A DNA stretch of 64,000 nucleotides from Rhodoplanes azumiensis (GCF_042682915.1 NZ_JBHUIW010000016.1:62001-126000), one strand, 5' to 3'. Counted from the stretch's first letter, positions 48,889 to 57,698 are shown. The notes: a model not told the origin generated them from the letters alone. A program made the numbers and translations.

Positions 48889-51147
48889 TCACATGCAGCC
48901 GTGGAACGTCCGGCTGATCACGTCGAGCTGCTGCTCGCGCGAGAGCTTGACGAAGTTCACGGCGTAGCCAGACACCCGGATGGTGAGCTGCGGATAGTTC
49001 TCCGGGTGCTCCATCGCGTCGAGCAGCGTGTCGCGGTCGAGCACGTTGACGTTGACGTGGTGGCCCATGGCGCCCGCGAAGGCGTCGAGGCAGGCGGCGA
49101 GGTTCTTCTGCCGCTCCTCCGGCACCCGGCCGAGCGCCGTCGGCGTCGCCGAGGCGGTCCAGGAGATGCCGTCGAGCGCGCAGGCATAGGGGATCTTCGC
49201 GACCGACGCGCCGGCCGCGACGAAGCCCTTCTTGTCGCGCCCGTTCATCGGATTGGCACCCGGCGCGAAGGGCTCGCCGGCGCGGCGGCCGTCCGGCGTG
49301 TTGCCGGTCTTCTTGCCGTAGACGACGTTCGACGTGATGGTCAGCACCGACTGGGTCGGCACCGCGTCGCGATAGAAGTACGGCTGCGCCTTGATCTTCT
49401 CGATGAAGCTCTCGGCCAGCCACACGGCGATTCTGTCTGCGCGGTCGTCGTTGTTGCCGTAAGCCGGATAGTCGCCCTCGATCACGTAGTCGATCGCGAG
49501 GCCGGCGGCGTTTCGCACCACCTTCACCTTGGCGTGCTTGATGGCCGAGAGGCTGTCGGCGGCGACCGACAGGCCGGCGATGCCGCACGCCATGGTGCGC
49601 AGCACGTCGCGGTCGTGCAGCGCCATCTCGATGCGCTCGTAGGCGTACTTGTCGTGCATGTAGTGGATGACGTTGAGCGCCTTGACGTAGGTCTTGGCGA
49701 GCCAGCTCATCATCGGGTCGAGCTTGGCGACCACGGTCTCGTAGTCGAGCACGTCGCCCTCGATCGGCGTGAAGCCCTCGGCCACCACGAGGCCGGACTT
49801 CTCGTCGACGCCGCCGTTGATCGCATAGAGCAGCGCCTTGGCGAGGTTGGCGCGGGCACCGAAGAACTGCATCTGCTTGCCGATGCGCATCGGCGAGACG
49901 CAGCAGGCGATGCCGTAGTCGTCGCCCCAGTGCGGCCGCATCACGTCGTCGTTCTCGTACTGGATCGACGAGGTCTCGATCGACACCTTGGCGCAGAAAT
50001 CCTTGAAGCCCTCGGGCAGCCGGGTCGACCACAGCACCGTCAGATTTGGCTCGGGCGCCGGGCCGAGATTGAACAGCGTCTGCAGGAAGCGGAAACTGGT
50101 CTTCGTCACCAGCGGCCGGCCGTCCTCGCCGATGCCGCCGATCGACTCGGTCACCCAGGTCGGGTCGCCGGAGAACAGCGTGTCGTATTCCGGCGTGCGC
50201 AGGAAACGCACGATGCGGAGCTTGATCACCATGTCGTCGATCAGCTCCTGCGCTTGCGCCTCGGTGAGGAGGCCGCGCCGGATGTCGCGATCGAGATAGA
50301 TGTCGAGGAAGGTCGAGACGCGGCCGAGCGACATCGCCGCGCCGTTCTGCTCCTTCACGGCGGCCAGATAGCCGAAATAGGTCCACTGCACGGCCTCGCG
50401 GCCGGTCGCGGCGGGCTGGGTCACGTCGCAGCCGTAGGTCGCCGCCATCTGGGCGAGCTCGTCGAGGGCGCGGATCTGCTCGTTGAGCTCCTCGCGCAGC
50501 CGTATCGTCGTCTCGTCGAAGACGGCGTCGTCGATCTCGTGCAGCTCGCGCCGCTTGTCGGCCTTCAGCCGGTCGGTGCCGTAGAGCGCGACACGGCGAT
50601 AGTCGCCGATGATGCGGCCGCGGCCATAGGCGTCCGGCAGGCCGGTGACGATGCCGGACTTGCGGGCCGCGAGGATCTCCGGCGAATAGGCGTCGAAGAC
50701 ACCCTGGTTGTGGCTCTTGCGATACTTGGTCCAGATCTCCTGAACGGTCGGGTCGATCTGGAAGCCGTAGGCCTCGAGGCCCATCTCGACCATGCGCAGG
50801 CCGCCGTTCGGCATGATGGCGCGCTTGAGCGGCGCGTCGGTCTGCAGGCCGACGATCAGCTCGGCGTCACGATCGATCCAGCCGGGCGCATGCGCCGTGA
50901 TGGCGGCGGGCTTGTCGGCGGAGACGTCGAGCACACCTTTCTTGCGCTCCTCGGCGAGCAGCCCGGTGAGCCTCTCCCAGACGCCGAGCGTGCGGGCGGT
51001 CGGGCCGGCGAGGAAGCTCGCGTCACCGAGATAGGGGCGATAGTTCGCCTGGATGAAGCCGCGCACGTCGATCCGGCTCTGCCACGCTCCGGCGGCGAAG
51101 CCGGCCCACGGCTCGGTTGCGGTGACGGTCTCGGTGATGGCGTTCAT
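48889..51147 (-). CDS. pflB: formate C-acetyltransferase (pyruvate formate-lyase)
   Basis: A 752-residue glycyl-radical enzyme that splits pyruvate and CoA into formate and acetyl-CoA without oxygen. The catalytic Cys415-Cys416 pair is in IACCVSP, and the radical Gly727 is in RVSGYAVNF close to the C-terminus, both as in E. coli PflB. Full length. Together with pflA it gives the cell a fermentative route, unusual but known in some phototrophic or facultative alphaproteobacteria. Upstream is a 459-bp region with a perfect 14-bp palindrome. Confidence 0.95.
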   Translation of the reverse strand: MNAITETVTATEPWAGFAAGAWQSRIDVRGFIQANYRPYLGDASFLAGPTARTLGVWERLTGLLAEERKKGVLDVSADKPAAITAHAPGWIDRDAELIVGLQTDAPLKRAIMPNGGLRMVEMGLEAYGFQIDPTVQEIWTKYRKSHNQGVFDAYSPEILAARKSGIVTGLPDAYGRGRIIGDYRRVALYGTDRLKADKRRELHEIDDAVFDETTIRLREELNEQIRALDELAQMAATYGCDVTQPAATGREAVQWTYFGYLAAVKEQNGAAMSLGRVSTFLDIYLDRDIRRGLLTEAQAQELIDDMVIKLRIVRFLRTPEYDTLFSGDPTWVTESIGGIGEDGRPLVTKTSFRFLQTLFNLGPAPEPNLTVLWSTRLPEGFKDFCAKVSIETSSIQYENDDVMRPHWGDDYGIACCVSPMRIGKQMQFFGARANLAKALLYAINGGVDEKSGLVVAEGFTPIEGDVLDYETVVAKLDPMMSWLAKTYVKALNVIHYMHDKYAYERIEMALHDRDVLRTMACGIAGLSVAADSLSAIKHAKVKVVRNAAGLAIDYVIEGDYPAYGNNDDRADRIAVWLAESFIEKIKAQPYFYRDAVPTQSVLTITSNVVYGKKTGNTPDGRRAGEPFAPGANPMNGRDKKGFVAAGASVAKIPYACALDGISWTASATPTALGRVPEERQKNLAACLDAFAGAMGHHVNVNVLDRDTLLDAMEHPENYPQLTIRVSGYAVNFVKLSREQQLDVISRTFHGCM

Positions 51148-51606
51148 GACGACCTCGTAGGAAGCTTGTCCGGCGGAGGCACGAGCACGCGCGTGTTGAT
51201 CGTCCGAGACCGGGGGCGTGTCAGGCGAGGAAGGTCGTCACGGAGACGTCGGAATCTTGCGGTTCCGGCGAGACCGCTCGGCCCTCGGGGTCGCGCAGCG
51301 GTTCGTACCTCGATGTCAGGTGATATATCACCACGTATTTCCGACGAGGAGCGCCGAGCGCGAATGCCCGCATCGCGCCGAAAGCGGCCGTCGGGCCCGA
51401 TACGACATCTTGTGATATTTCATCCCGACGGCCGCGCAGCTTCGTTCCGTTTCGGGACCGCGTTTTGATTACGGGATCCTGCGCTCCGGAGAATTGCGTA
51501 GACGAAAGGTCGCGTTCGCGGTCCGAAACGCCGCGTCGAGACGTGTCGGTTCGACCTCCGGAAAACCGGACTTTCTTTCTGAATACGCTCCGGAAATCCG
51601 ACGGCT
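51148..51606. other. pfl upstream region
   Basis: 459 bp between pflB and the GntR gene, both on the minus strand. It carries a perfect palindrome at 51319-51332 and TTGTGATATTTCATC near 51412, and GC is lower around 51480-51600. A minus-strand frame at 51221-51373 (50 residues, MRAFALGAPRRKYVVIYHLT onward) has no ribosome site and I do not call it a gene. Confidence 0.5.
51319..51332. promoter_or_regulatory. perfect 14-bp palindrome upstream of pflB
   Basis: GGTGATATATCACC is a perfect dyad in GC-rich DNA, about 175 bp upstream of the pflB start. It resembles a regulator operator, but it does not fit the FNR/FixK spacing (TTGAT-N4-ATCAA). Confidence 0.45.
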
Positions 51607-52389
51607 CTACAGATGCCGCAGGCCGAGCTTTTCCAGGAGCGGGAGCAGCTCGTCGCGGGCGTGCTCGCGATGGGCGCGGGCAAGCGCCCCGGCGCGCGGG
51701 GCGTCGCCCTTGCGGATCGCCGCCGTCACGGCGAGGTGCTCTTTCAGCGAGCGGGTCGGCTTCACGCGCAGCCGCAGCGTCACCGTGCGGGCGCGATGCG
51801 ATTGGTCCATCACGGCCGCGACCGCGCGGGCGAGCCGCGCGTTGCCGCAACGCTCGACGAGCGCGCGGTGGAAGCGGTCGTCGGCGCGCGCCCAGGCGTC
51901 GAGGTCGTCGCGCGCCAGCGCGGCCTTCATGTCGGCGTTGATCGCGTCGAGCGCTTCGAGCGCCGCCCGCCTCGGCGCGTCGGCGGCCGCCGCGATCGCC
52001 TCGGCGGCGCGACCTTCGAGGGTCGCGATCAGATCGTAAATCTCGCGCATGTCGTCGGGCGAGAGCGCACAGACCTGGATGCCGCGCTTCGGCAGCACGC
52101 GCACCAGCCCCTCCTCCTGCAGGCGGATCAAAGCCTCGTGGACCGGCGTGCGGCTCATCCCGAGCGTCAGCGCGATCTCCTGCTCGGAGCCCTGATAGCC
52201 TGGCGCGAACACGTTGTCGCGCACCGCCGCCTTCATGGCCCGATAGGCGTTCTCCACCAGCGACGACGACGTGGCCTCGGCCGTCGGCCCCCCGGGCGTC
52301 GCCACGGCAGCCGTGGGGCCGAGCGGCGCCCCGCTGCCCCGAGCGGTCACGCGTGCACCGCGATCCGGGGCATTCAATCGTCGTTGCAT
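51607..52389 (-). CDS. GntR-family regulator (FCD subfamily)
   Basis: A 260-residue regulator. The winged helix covers about residues 38-105 (YQGSEQEIALTLGMSRTPVHEALIRL) and an all-helical FCD ligand-binding domain follows (DDMREIYDLIATLEGRAAE, DRFHRALVERCGN). The FCD metal ligands Asp and His are present in the DDRFHRAL and KEHLAVTAAI regions. It is divergent from a dehydrogenase gene with a 165-bp spacer holding several TTGCATG/GCATGC motifs, so it probably represses that gene. Confidence 0.9.
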   Translation of the reverse strand: MQRRLNAPDRGARVTARGSGAPLGPTAAVATPGGPTAEATSSSLVENAYRAMKAAVRDNVFAPGYQGSEQEIALTLGMSRTPVHEALIRLQEEGLVRVLPKRGIQVCALSPDDMREIYDLIATLEGRAAEAIAAAADAPRRAALEALDAINADMKAALARDDLDAWARADDRFHRALVERCGNARLARAVAAVMDQSHRARTVTLRLRVKPTRSLKEHLAVTAAIRKGDAPRAGALARAHREHARDELLPLLEKLGLRHL

Positions 52390-52554
52390 GGAAGCTCCGA
52401 TGGAAGATCGACGACGGGCAATGGACGCACCAGGGCGGATTCGATAACTTGCATGGAAGTCGGCATGCATTGCAACACGCATCGCAGATCGCAGCCGCGA
52501 CCGCGAGGTCGCACGCGGCGTCGGGCCGACGGCGGACGAGACGGTGGAGCACAG
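52390..52554. promoter_or_regulatory. divergent GntR/dehydrogenase promoter region
   Basis: 165 bp. TTGCATGG (52449), GGCATGCATTGCAAC (52463) and ACACGCAT cluster in AT-richer DNA; GCATGC-centred dyads are plausible operators for the GntR protein. Confidence 0.4.
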
Positions 52555-53631
52555 ATGCGGGAGTATCGGATCGCGGCGATCCCGGGCGACGGGATCGGGA
52601 CGGAGGTGATCGCGGCCGGCCTGCAGGCACTCGCGGTCTGCGCGGCGCGCGACGGCGGCTTCCGCCTCGCCGTCGATCACTTCGACTGGGGCTCGGCCTG
52701 GTACAGGCAGCACGGCAGGATGATGCCGGAGAACGGCCGCGACCAGATCCGCTCGCACGACGCGATCTTCTTCGGCGCCGTCGGCGCGCCCGACGTGCCC
52801 GATCACGTCACGCTGTGGGGCCTGCGCCTCGCCATCTGCCAGCCGTTCGATCAGTACGCCAATGTGCGGCCGACCCGAATCCTTCCCGGAATAACGAGCC
52901 CGCTGCGCGCCGTCTCGGGCCCCGAGCTCGACTGGGTGATCGTGCGCGAGAACTCGGAGGGCGAGTACGCCGGCGTCGGCGGCCGTGTCCACCAGGGCTT
53001 TCCCTACGAGACCGCGACCGACGTCGCGATGTTCACCCGCGTCGGCGTCACCCGCATCATGCGCTACGCCTTCCGCCTCGCGCAGTCGCGCCCGCGAAAG
53101 CTGCTTACCGTCGTCACCAAGTCGAACGCCCAGCGCCACGCGATGGTGATGTGGGACGAGATCGCCGCCGAGGTCGCGACCGAGTTCCCCGACGTCACCT
53201 GGGACAAGATGCTGGTCGACGCGATGACCATGCGGATGGTGACCAAGCCGGCGACGATCGACACCATCGTGGCCACCAACCTGCACGCCGACATTCTCTC
53301 CGATCTTGCCGCCGCATTGGCCGGCTCGCTCGGCATCGCGCCGACCGGCAACATCAACCCCGAACGCAAGTTCCCGTCGATGTTCGAGCCGATCCACGGC
53401 TCCGCCTTCGACATCACCGGCAAGGGCATCGCCAACCCGATCGCCACCTTCTGGTCGGGCGCGATGATACTCGAGCATCTCGGCGAGACCGCCGCGGCCG
53501 CGCGCTTGATGCGTGCCGTCGAGCGGGTCACGGCCGATCCGCGCCTGCACACGCCCGATCTCGGCGGCAGCGCGACCACGGCAATGGTCACCGACGCGGT
53601 CTGCGAGGCGCTCGTCGGCGACAATCTGTGA
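52555..53631 (+). CDS. isocitrate/isopropylmalate-family dehydrogenase, tartrate dehydrogenase-like
   Basis: A 358-residue NAD-dependent beta-decarboxylating dehydrogenase. It begins YRIAAIPGDGIGTEVIAAGL; substrate and cofactor features include VRPTRILPGITSPLR, the VRENSEGEYAGVGGR segment, TKSNAQRHAMVMWDE and FEPIHGSAFDITGKGIANP. The combination fits tartrate/D-malate dehydrogenase (TtuC/DmlA) better than LeuB. A GntR regulator gene is divergent, as is common for organic-acid use genes. It is followed by an array of 16-bp repeats. Confidence 0.9.
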   Translation: MREYRIAAIPGDGIGTEVIAAGLQALAVCAARDGGFRLAVDHFDWGSAWYRQHGRMMPENGRDQIRSHDAIFFGAVGAPDVPDHVTLWGLRLAICQPFDQYANVRPTRILPGITSPLRAVSGPELDWVIVRENSEGEYAGVGGRVHQGFPYETATDVAMFTRVGVTRIMRYAFRLAQSRPRKLLTVVTKSNAQRHAMVMWDEIAAEVATEFPDVTWDKMLVDAMTMRMVTKPATIDTIVATNLHADILSDLAAALAGSLGIAPTGNINPERKFPSMFEPIHGSAFDITGKGIANPIATFWSGAMILEHLGETAAAARLMRAVERVTADPRLHTPDLGGSATTAMVTDAVCEALVGDNL

Positions 53632-53670
53632 CGGCCGCCACGACGGCGGAGTCGCGACGGCCCCGTCGCC

Positions 53671-53750
53671 AAGACACCGTTTCGCGAAGACACCGTGTCG
53701 CGAAGACACCGTGTCGCGAAGACACCGTGTCGCGAAGACACCGTGTCGTC
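53671..53750. repeat. five-copy 16-bp hairpin repeat array
   Basis: Five contiguous 16-bp units, AAGACACCGTGTCGCG, with one base changed in the first and two in the last. Each unit holds the dyad GACAC-C-GTGTC. It lies between the convergent dehydrogenase and folE genes and may act as a compound terminator. It has no spacers, so it is not a CRISPR array. Confidence 0.92.
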
Positions 53751-53767
53751 GCGACGCGCGCTGTCGT

Positions 53768-54478
53768 CTAGTCGATCAGCGACAGAAATTCCTGGCGGGT
53801 CGCGGTGTTGTCGCGGAACACGCCGGTCATGCGGCTCGTCACCATGTCGGTGTCGTGCTTGTGGACGCCGCGGGTCGACATGCAGTGGTGCTGCGCCTTG
53901 ATGACGACGGCGACGCCCTGCGGGTCCAGCACGTCCTGGATCGTGTCGGCGATCTGGGCCGTCATCTTCTCCTGGATTTGCAACCGCTTCGCGTAGACCT
54001 CGACGACCCGCGCCAGCTTGGAGATGCCGACCACCCGGCCGTTCGGCACATAGGCGACCCAGGCGCGGCCGATGATCGGCACGATATGGTGCTCGCAATG
54101 GCTCTCGAAGCGGACGCCGCGCAGCACCACCATCTCGTCGTAGCCGGCGGTCTCGTCGAAGGTCTTGCGCAGAATCGCGGCCGGATCCTCGCGATAGCCC
54201 TTGAAGAACTCCTCGTAGGCGCGGGCCGCGCGGGCCGGCGTCTCCAGAAGGCCCTCGCGGTCCGGATCGTCGCCGGTCCAGCGCAGGATGGTGCGGAACG
54301 CCGCCTCCACCTCGGCCCGCGAAGGACGCTCGATCTTGGGACGCTCGATCTTCCCGCGTTCGGTCCGACTGCGGCCGCCCGGGGCGTCGTGGTCCTTGGT
54401 GCGCTTCGCCATCGTGTCCAGAGCCGTGTCCAGTGTCGGGTCGAGTGTCGGGTCGAGAGCCTGCAGGGCGGGGGTCAT
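53768..54478 (-). CDS. folE: GTP cyclohydrolase I
   Basis: A 236-residue enzyme making dihydroneopterin triphosphate for folate. The zinc and substrate motifs FESHCEHHIVPIIGRAWVAY, GISKLARVVEVYAKRLQIQE and QHHCMSTRGV are all present. The first 50 residues are a basic, repetitive extension (DPTLDPTLDTALDT, then RTERGKIERPKIERP) not found in the E. coli enzyme. AGGAAAGGAC precedes the ATG at 54478. An internal Met (MAKRTK, residue 23) is an alternative start. Confidence 0.94.
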   Translation of the reverse strand: MTPALQALDPTLDPTLDTALDTMAKRTKDHDAPGGRSRTERGKIERPKIERPSRAEVEAAFRTILRWTGDDPDREGLLETPARAARAYEEFFKGYREDPAAILRKTFDETAGYDEMVVLRGVRFESHCEHHIVPIIGRAWVAYVPNGRVVGISKLARVVEVYAKRLQIQEKMTAQIADTIQDVLDPQGVAVVIKAQHHCMSTRGVHKHDTDMVTSRMTGVFRDNTATRQEFLSLID

Positions 54479-54676
54479 GCGTCGTCCTTTCCTATAGATC
54501 GCGGCGAATACGACGGGAAGCACCGCCCGGATCAGGGTGCGGCATCTCCGCCCTCCTCTCGGCACGGCACGCCGTATCCCACGGGCGACGGCGACGATCA
54601 GGATCGTCGGGTGGCGGTGATCCAGCGGCACGACGGCGGCGTAGTGCCGGTGCTCGTTCAGTGCAGGACCGTTCCA

Positions 54677-55090
54677 TTGCCCTACGCCATCGCCTACGTG
54701 GCCGTTCTGGTCGCCTTCGTCGCCATCGATTTCGTCTGGCTGTCCAAGATGGGGCCCCTGCTCTATCGCCCGACGCTGGGCGACATTCTTCTGGAGGCGC
54801 CGCGCTTTCCGCCGGCCATCGTCTTCTATCTGATCTATCCGATCGGCGTGATCGCCTTCGCGGTGGCGCCGGCGCTGCGCGAGGAGAGCATCCTGCCGGC
54901 GATCGGCTGGGGCGCGCTGTTCGGTGCGCTCGCCTACGCGACCTACGATCTCACGAACTACGCGACGCTGCGCAACTGGACGCTGCAGCTCACGCTGGCC
55001 GACATCGCCTGGGGCGCCGTGCTGACCGCCATCGCCGGCGCCGCCGGCTACGGCGCCGCTGCGGCGTCGCGTCACTGGTTCGGGTCGTGA
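54677..55090 (+). CDS. DUF2177-family membrane protein
   Basis: A 137-residue protein with four hydrophobic segments. It matches the DUF2177 pattern: YAIAYVAVLVAFVAIDFVWL near the N-terminus, GALFGALAYATYDLTNYATL and NWTLQLTLADIAWGAVL later. No ATG begins it; the TTG at 54677 gives the usual N-terminus and has AGGA nine bases upstream, while GTG codons at 54644 and 54650 are alternatives. Function unknown; divergent from folE. Confidence 0.8.
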   Translation: MPYAIAYVAVLVAFVAIDFVWLSKMGPLLYRPTLGDILLEAPRFPPAIVFYLIYPIGVIAFAVAPALREESILPAIGWGALFGALAYATYDLTNYATLRNWTLQLTLADIAWGAVLTAIAGAAGYGAAAASRHWFGS

Positions 55091-55351
55091 CGAGGCCCCA
55101 TCTGCGGCGTGACGCGGCACCGCGATTCTCGCCCGTCGCGCCCACCCCGCGCTTCGCCCCTGTACGGTCGGCGGGGTGAGGTATCATCAGCGGGGTGAGA
55201 ACGTCCGACACACGACCGGTGGTCAGCCATCCCGGTCGTGTTCACGGCCCCGGCCTTGTCATATTGCCGCTGCAGGCGAGACGAGGCTGGGGCCGTGACC
55301 CTCGCGCCGGCGCGACCGCCGCCGTGAGGACGCGGTTCGCGGCGGCCGTCT

Positions 55352-55867
55352 TCACGCTTTACGGCGATGCCGGGCGACGTCGATCCCGAGATTCCGCGGG
55401 CCGAATGCATAAGGCAGGAGCACCGAAATCGGCGCGACCAGGCAACGCGTCAGGGTGCCGTCGCAGGAGATGACCTTGATGTCGCCGCCGGCGACTTGGC
55501 TCGCCTCCATGATCATCTGTCGGCATCCGCCGCACGGCGTGACGATCTCGAGGCCCGCCCCGGGACGTCCGGTCGGGTGACCGACGATCGCGATCGTCGT
55601 GATGTCGAAGTCGCCGTCGGCGTTGGCCCTGGAGATCGCCGTCACCTCGGCGCACGTCCCGAGCCGATAGGCCGCGACTTCGAGGTTCGAGCCGCTGTGG
55701 ATCGCACCGCTCCTGGTGCGCACCGCGGCCCCCACGGAAAAGCCGGAGTACGGCTCGTAGGCCCGCGCCGCCGCCGCTGCCGCTGCCGCACAGAGTTCTC
55801 GATCATCGGGCGCCAGCGACGACACCGGAACGAGATCGATCGCCGGAACGCCGGAACAAGTGGTCAT
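55352..55867 (-). CDS. cdd: cytidine deaminase
   Basis: A 171-residue zinc deaminase converting cytidine to uridine. AAVRTRSGAIHSGSNLEVA, the Cys-Ala-Glu motif TCAEVTAI and TPCGGCRQMIMEA are the substrate and zinc sites. The N-terminal 25 residues are an extra segment and the body has an Ala run (AAAAAAAARAYEPYSGFSVG). It is slightly longer than the usual tetrameric form of about 130 residues. A blasticidin-S deaminase-like activity is a remote alternative. Confidence 0.88.
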   Translation of the reverse strand: MTTCSGVPAIDLVPVSSLAPDDRELCAAAAAAAARAYEPYSGFSVGAAVRTRSGAIHSGSNLEVAAYRLGTCAEVTAISRANADGDFDITTIAIVGHPTGRPGAGLEIVTPCGGCRQMIMEASQVAGGDIKVISCDGTLTRCLVAPISVLLPYAFGPRNLGIDVARHRRKA

Positions 55868-55973
55868 GGCGGTCCTCCGGAGAGCGGCGGCCGACAGCCG
55901 GCCTCTGCTGCGGCGACCTCGTGCGACAGGGGACCACCGCCTGGACTCAACCTAGCAGATGGCGGCTCGTGTT

Positions 55974-56522
55974 TCATCCGGCGCCGGCGGCCTTCACCAA
56001 ATGCGGAAGACTCATCACCAGCAGCACCGAGACCGCCGCCGAAAGCAGCCACGCCAACTGATAAAAGCCTTCCCGAAGAACCAGCACGCGCCGAATCATG
56101 TCGAGCTCGTGGTCGATCTGCGCCTCGGCAGCCGCGTGCGGGTCGACGAAGTCGAGAAACCGCCAGAACACCCCGACGACGAACAAGCAGAGAAGAATCG
56201 AGAACAACGTCAGATAGATGATCGGCTGGATGTAGGGCGGTGGCGCGGCCGGCGGAACCGGCCCGGGGCGGATCATCAACGTGGCGACCGCGAGAATGAC
56301 GCCATTGTAGCGCATCAGCGCCGATGCTTTCGTGTCCAGGATCCCGAGCAGCCGGTAGATCTCCTCGAGAATGACCCGCTTGTCCGCCTTGCCGCCGAGC
56401 TTCGCGATGATCTTCGGATCGACATGGGGCGCGCAGTCCGGAAGCACGAACAGCAGAACCGAGCTCCACACGACACGCTGGCCATCGAAGAGCCAACGCC
56501 AAACATGCCATTGCCAGCTCAT
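55974..56522 (-). CDS. membrane protein resembling Pycsar effector (PycTM/DUF5706-like)
   Basis: A 182-residue protein. Residues about 45-90 contain EEIYRLLGILDTKASALMRYNGVILAV-type sequence, in which the helix I-x-D-T-K-A-S followed by a hydrophobic helix is the hallmark of the DUF5706/PycTM family used as membrane-disrupting effectors in cyclic-UMP/CMP phage defence. Two more hydrophobic segments follow (IIYLTLFSILLCLFVVGVFW and LAWLLSAAVSVLLVM). No nucleotidyl cyclase gene is next to it, so it is orphan here. Start at the ATG 56522; a 21-residue-longer form is possible. Family call rests on pattern memory only. Confidence 0.6.
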   Translation of the reverse strand: MSWQWHVWRWLFDGQRVVWSSVLLFVLPDCAPHVDPKIIAKLGGKADKRVILEEIYRLLGILDTKASALMRYNGVILAVATLMIRPGPVPPAAPPPYIQPIIYLTLFSILLCLFVVGVFWRFLDFVDPHAAAEAQIDHELDMIRRVLVLREGFYQLAWLLSAAVSVLLVMSLPHLVKAAGAG

Positions 56523-56643
56523 CGTGGCCTCCGCGCGACGGATCGACCCACGATTCGATATGAGCACTTCAACGACCGACTGCAAAGCGTCGGACTTTCA
56601 ATTTATCGAAACCCCGCTGATCGATGCGACGCCGACCGCAGCT

Positions 56644-57669
56644 TCACGCCGCCGGCTTCAGCCGGTAGTGGCTGACGCCCCATTCGGCGCCGTCGGCGTG
56701 GCCGAACAGGCCGGCCGTGGCGAGGAAGAACAGCCGCCAGCGGCGCGCCCACAGGCCGGCGTCGGCACCGTAGACGTCGCGCAGGATCGGATCGATCGCG
56801 GCGCGGTTCTGGTCGAAGTTCGTCAGCCAGTCCTCCGCCGTGCGGGCATAGTGCGTGCCGCTCCACCGCCACTCCGCCTCGACGTCGAACGCATCGAAGG
56901 CGCGAATGAGCCCGTGGCTCGGCATGATGCCGCCGGTGAAGAAGTGGCGGGCGATCCAGTCGGTCTTGTCGCGGTGGTCGAACCGGTAGGGCGCGCTCCG
57001 GTGGCTGAACACGTGCAGGAACAGGCGCCCCTCGGGGGCGAGCCAGCCACGGACGCGCCCGAGCAAGGCCTGCCAGTTCGACATGTGCTCGAACATCTCG
57101 ACCGACACGACGCGATCGAAGGTCTGCGTCGTCGCATAGGCGTTCATGTCGGCCGTGACGACGGTGAGGTTGCCGAGGCCGCGGCGCAGCGCCTCCCCTT
57201 CGATCGATGCGCGCTGCGAGCGCGAGTTCGACACGGCCGTGATGCGGGCGTTCGGGAACCGCTCGGCCATGGCGAGCGACAGCGAGCCCCAGCCGCAGCC
57301 GAGCTCCAGGATGCGCTGGCCATCGGCGAGGTCGGCATGCGCCACCGTCTCGGCGAGCGCCCGCTCCTCGGCCTGCGCCAAGGTCTCGGCGCCGTCGCCG
57401 TAGAGGCAGCACGAGTACTTTCGCCGCGGTCCGAGCACATGGGCGAAGAAGGCGGCCGGCACCTCGTAATGCTGAGCGTTCGCCTCGCTCGTGTGGACGG
57501 CGATCGGATGCGCCGCCATGTCGGCCGCGAAGCGCCGCTCCAGCGCCGGATCGACGGCGCCCAGCGCCTGCCGGGTGCGGCCGACCAGGAACGATATGCC
57601 GGCGCGGGTCAGCGTATCGGGGATCGGCAGGCGCTCGGCGCCGCCGATCGCGGCGGCGATCAGGCTCAT
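56644..57669 (-). CDS. SAM-dependent methyltransferase, cyclopropane-fatty-acid synthase family (short form)
   Basis: A 341-residue methyltransferase. HYEVPAAFFAHVLGPRRKYSCCLY, the SAM motif ILELGCGWGSLSLAMAERFP (about residue 118), EMFEHMSNW and GRLFLHVFSHR are visible. It lacks the N-terminal 60-80 residues of CFA synthase and the final bicarbonate-site pattern differs, so it may be a UfaM-like or other lipid C-methylase rather than a true cyclopropane synthase (inference). It follows the DUF1295 gene by 29 bases on the same strand. Confidence 0.87.
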   Translation of the reverse strand: MSLIAAAIGGAERLPIPDTLTRAGISFLVGRTRQALGAVDPALERRFAADMAAHPIAVHTSEANAQHYEVPAAFFAHVLGPRRKYSCCLYGDGAETLAQAEERALAETVAHADLADGQRILELGCGWGSLSLAMAERFPNARITAVSNSRSQRASIEGEALRRGLGNLTVVTADMNAYATTQTFDRVVSVEMFEHMSNWQALLGRVRGWLAPEGRLFLHVFSHRSAPYRFDHRDKTDWIARHFFTGGIMPSHGLIRAFDAFDVEAEWRWSGTHYARTAEDWLTNFDQNRAAIDPILRDVYGADAGLWARRWRLFFLATAGLFGHADGAEWGVSHYRLKPAA

Positions 57670-57698
57670 CGGGGGTGCTCCTTGGTCGAGAAGGCGCG

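Noticed and set aside
51319..51332. FNR/FixK site for pflB
   Set aside because: The palindrome lacks TTGAT-N4-ATCAA spacing; only a generic operator can be proposed.
51221..51373. 50-residue minus-strand gene between pflB and gntR
   Set aside because: The peptide looks moderately protein-like but has no ribosome site or family and overlaps the palindrome.
53671..53750. CRISPR array
   Set aside because: Repeats of 16 bp are contiguous with no spacers and no cas genes are present.
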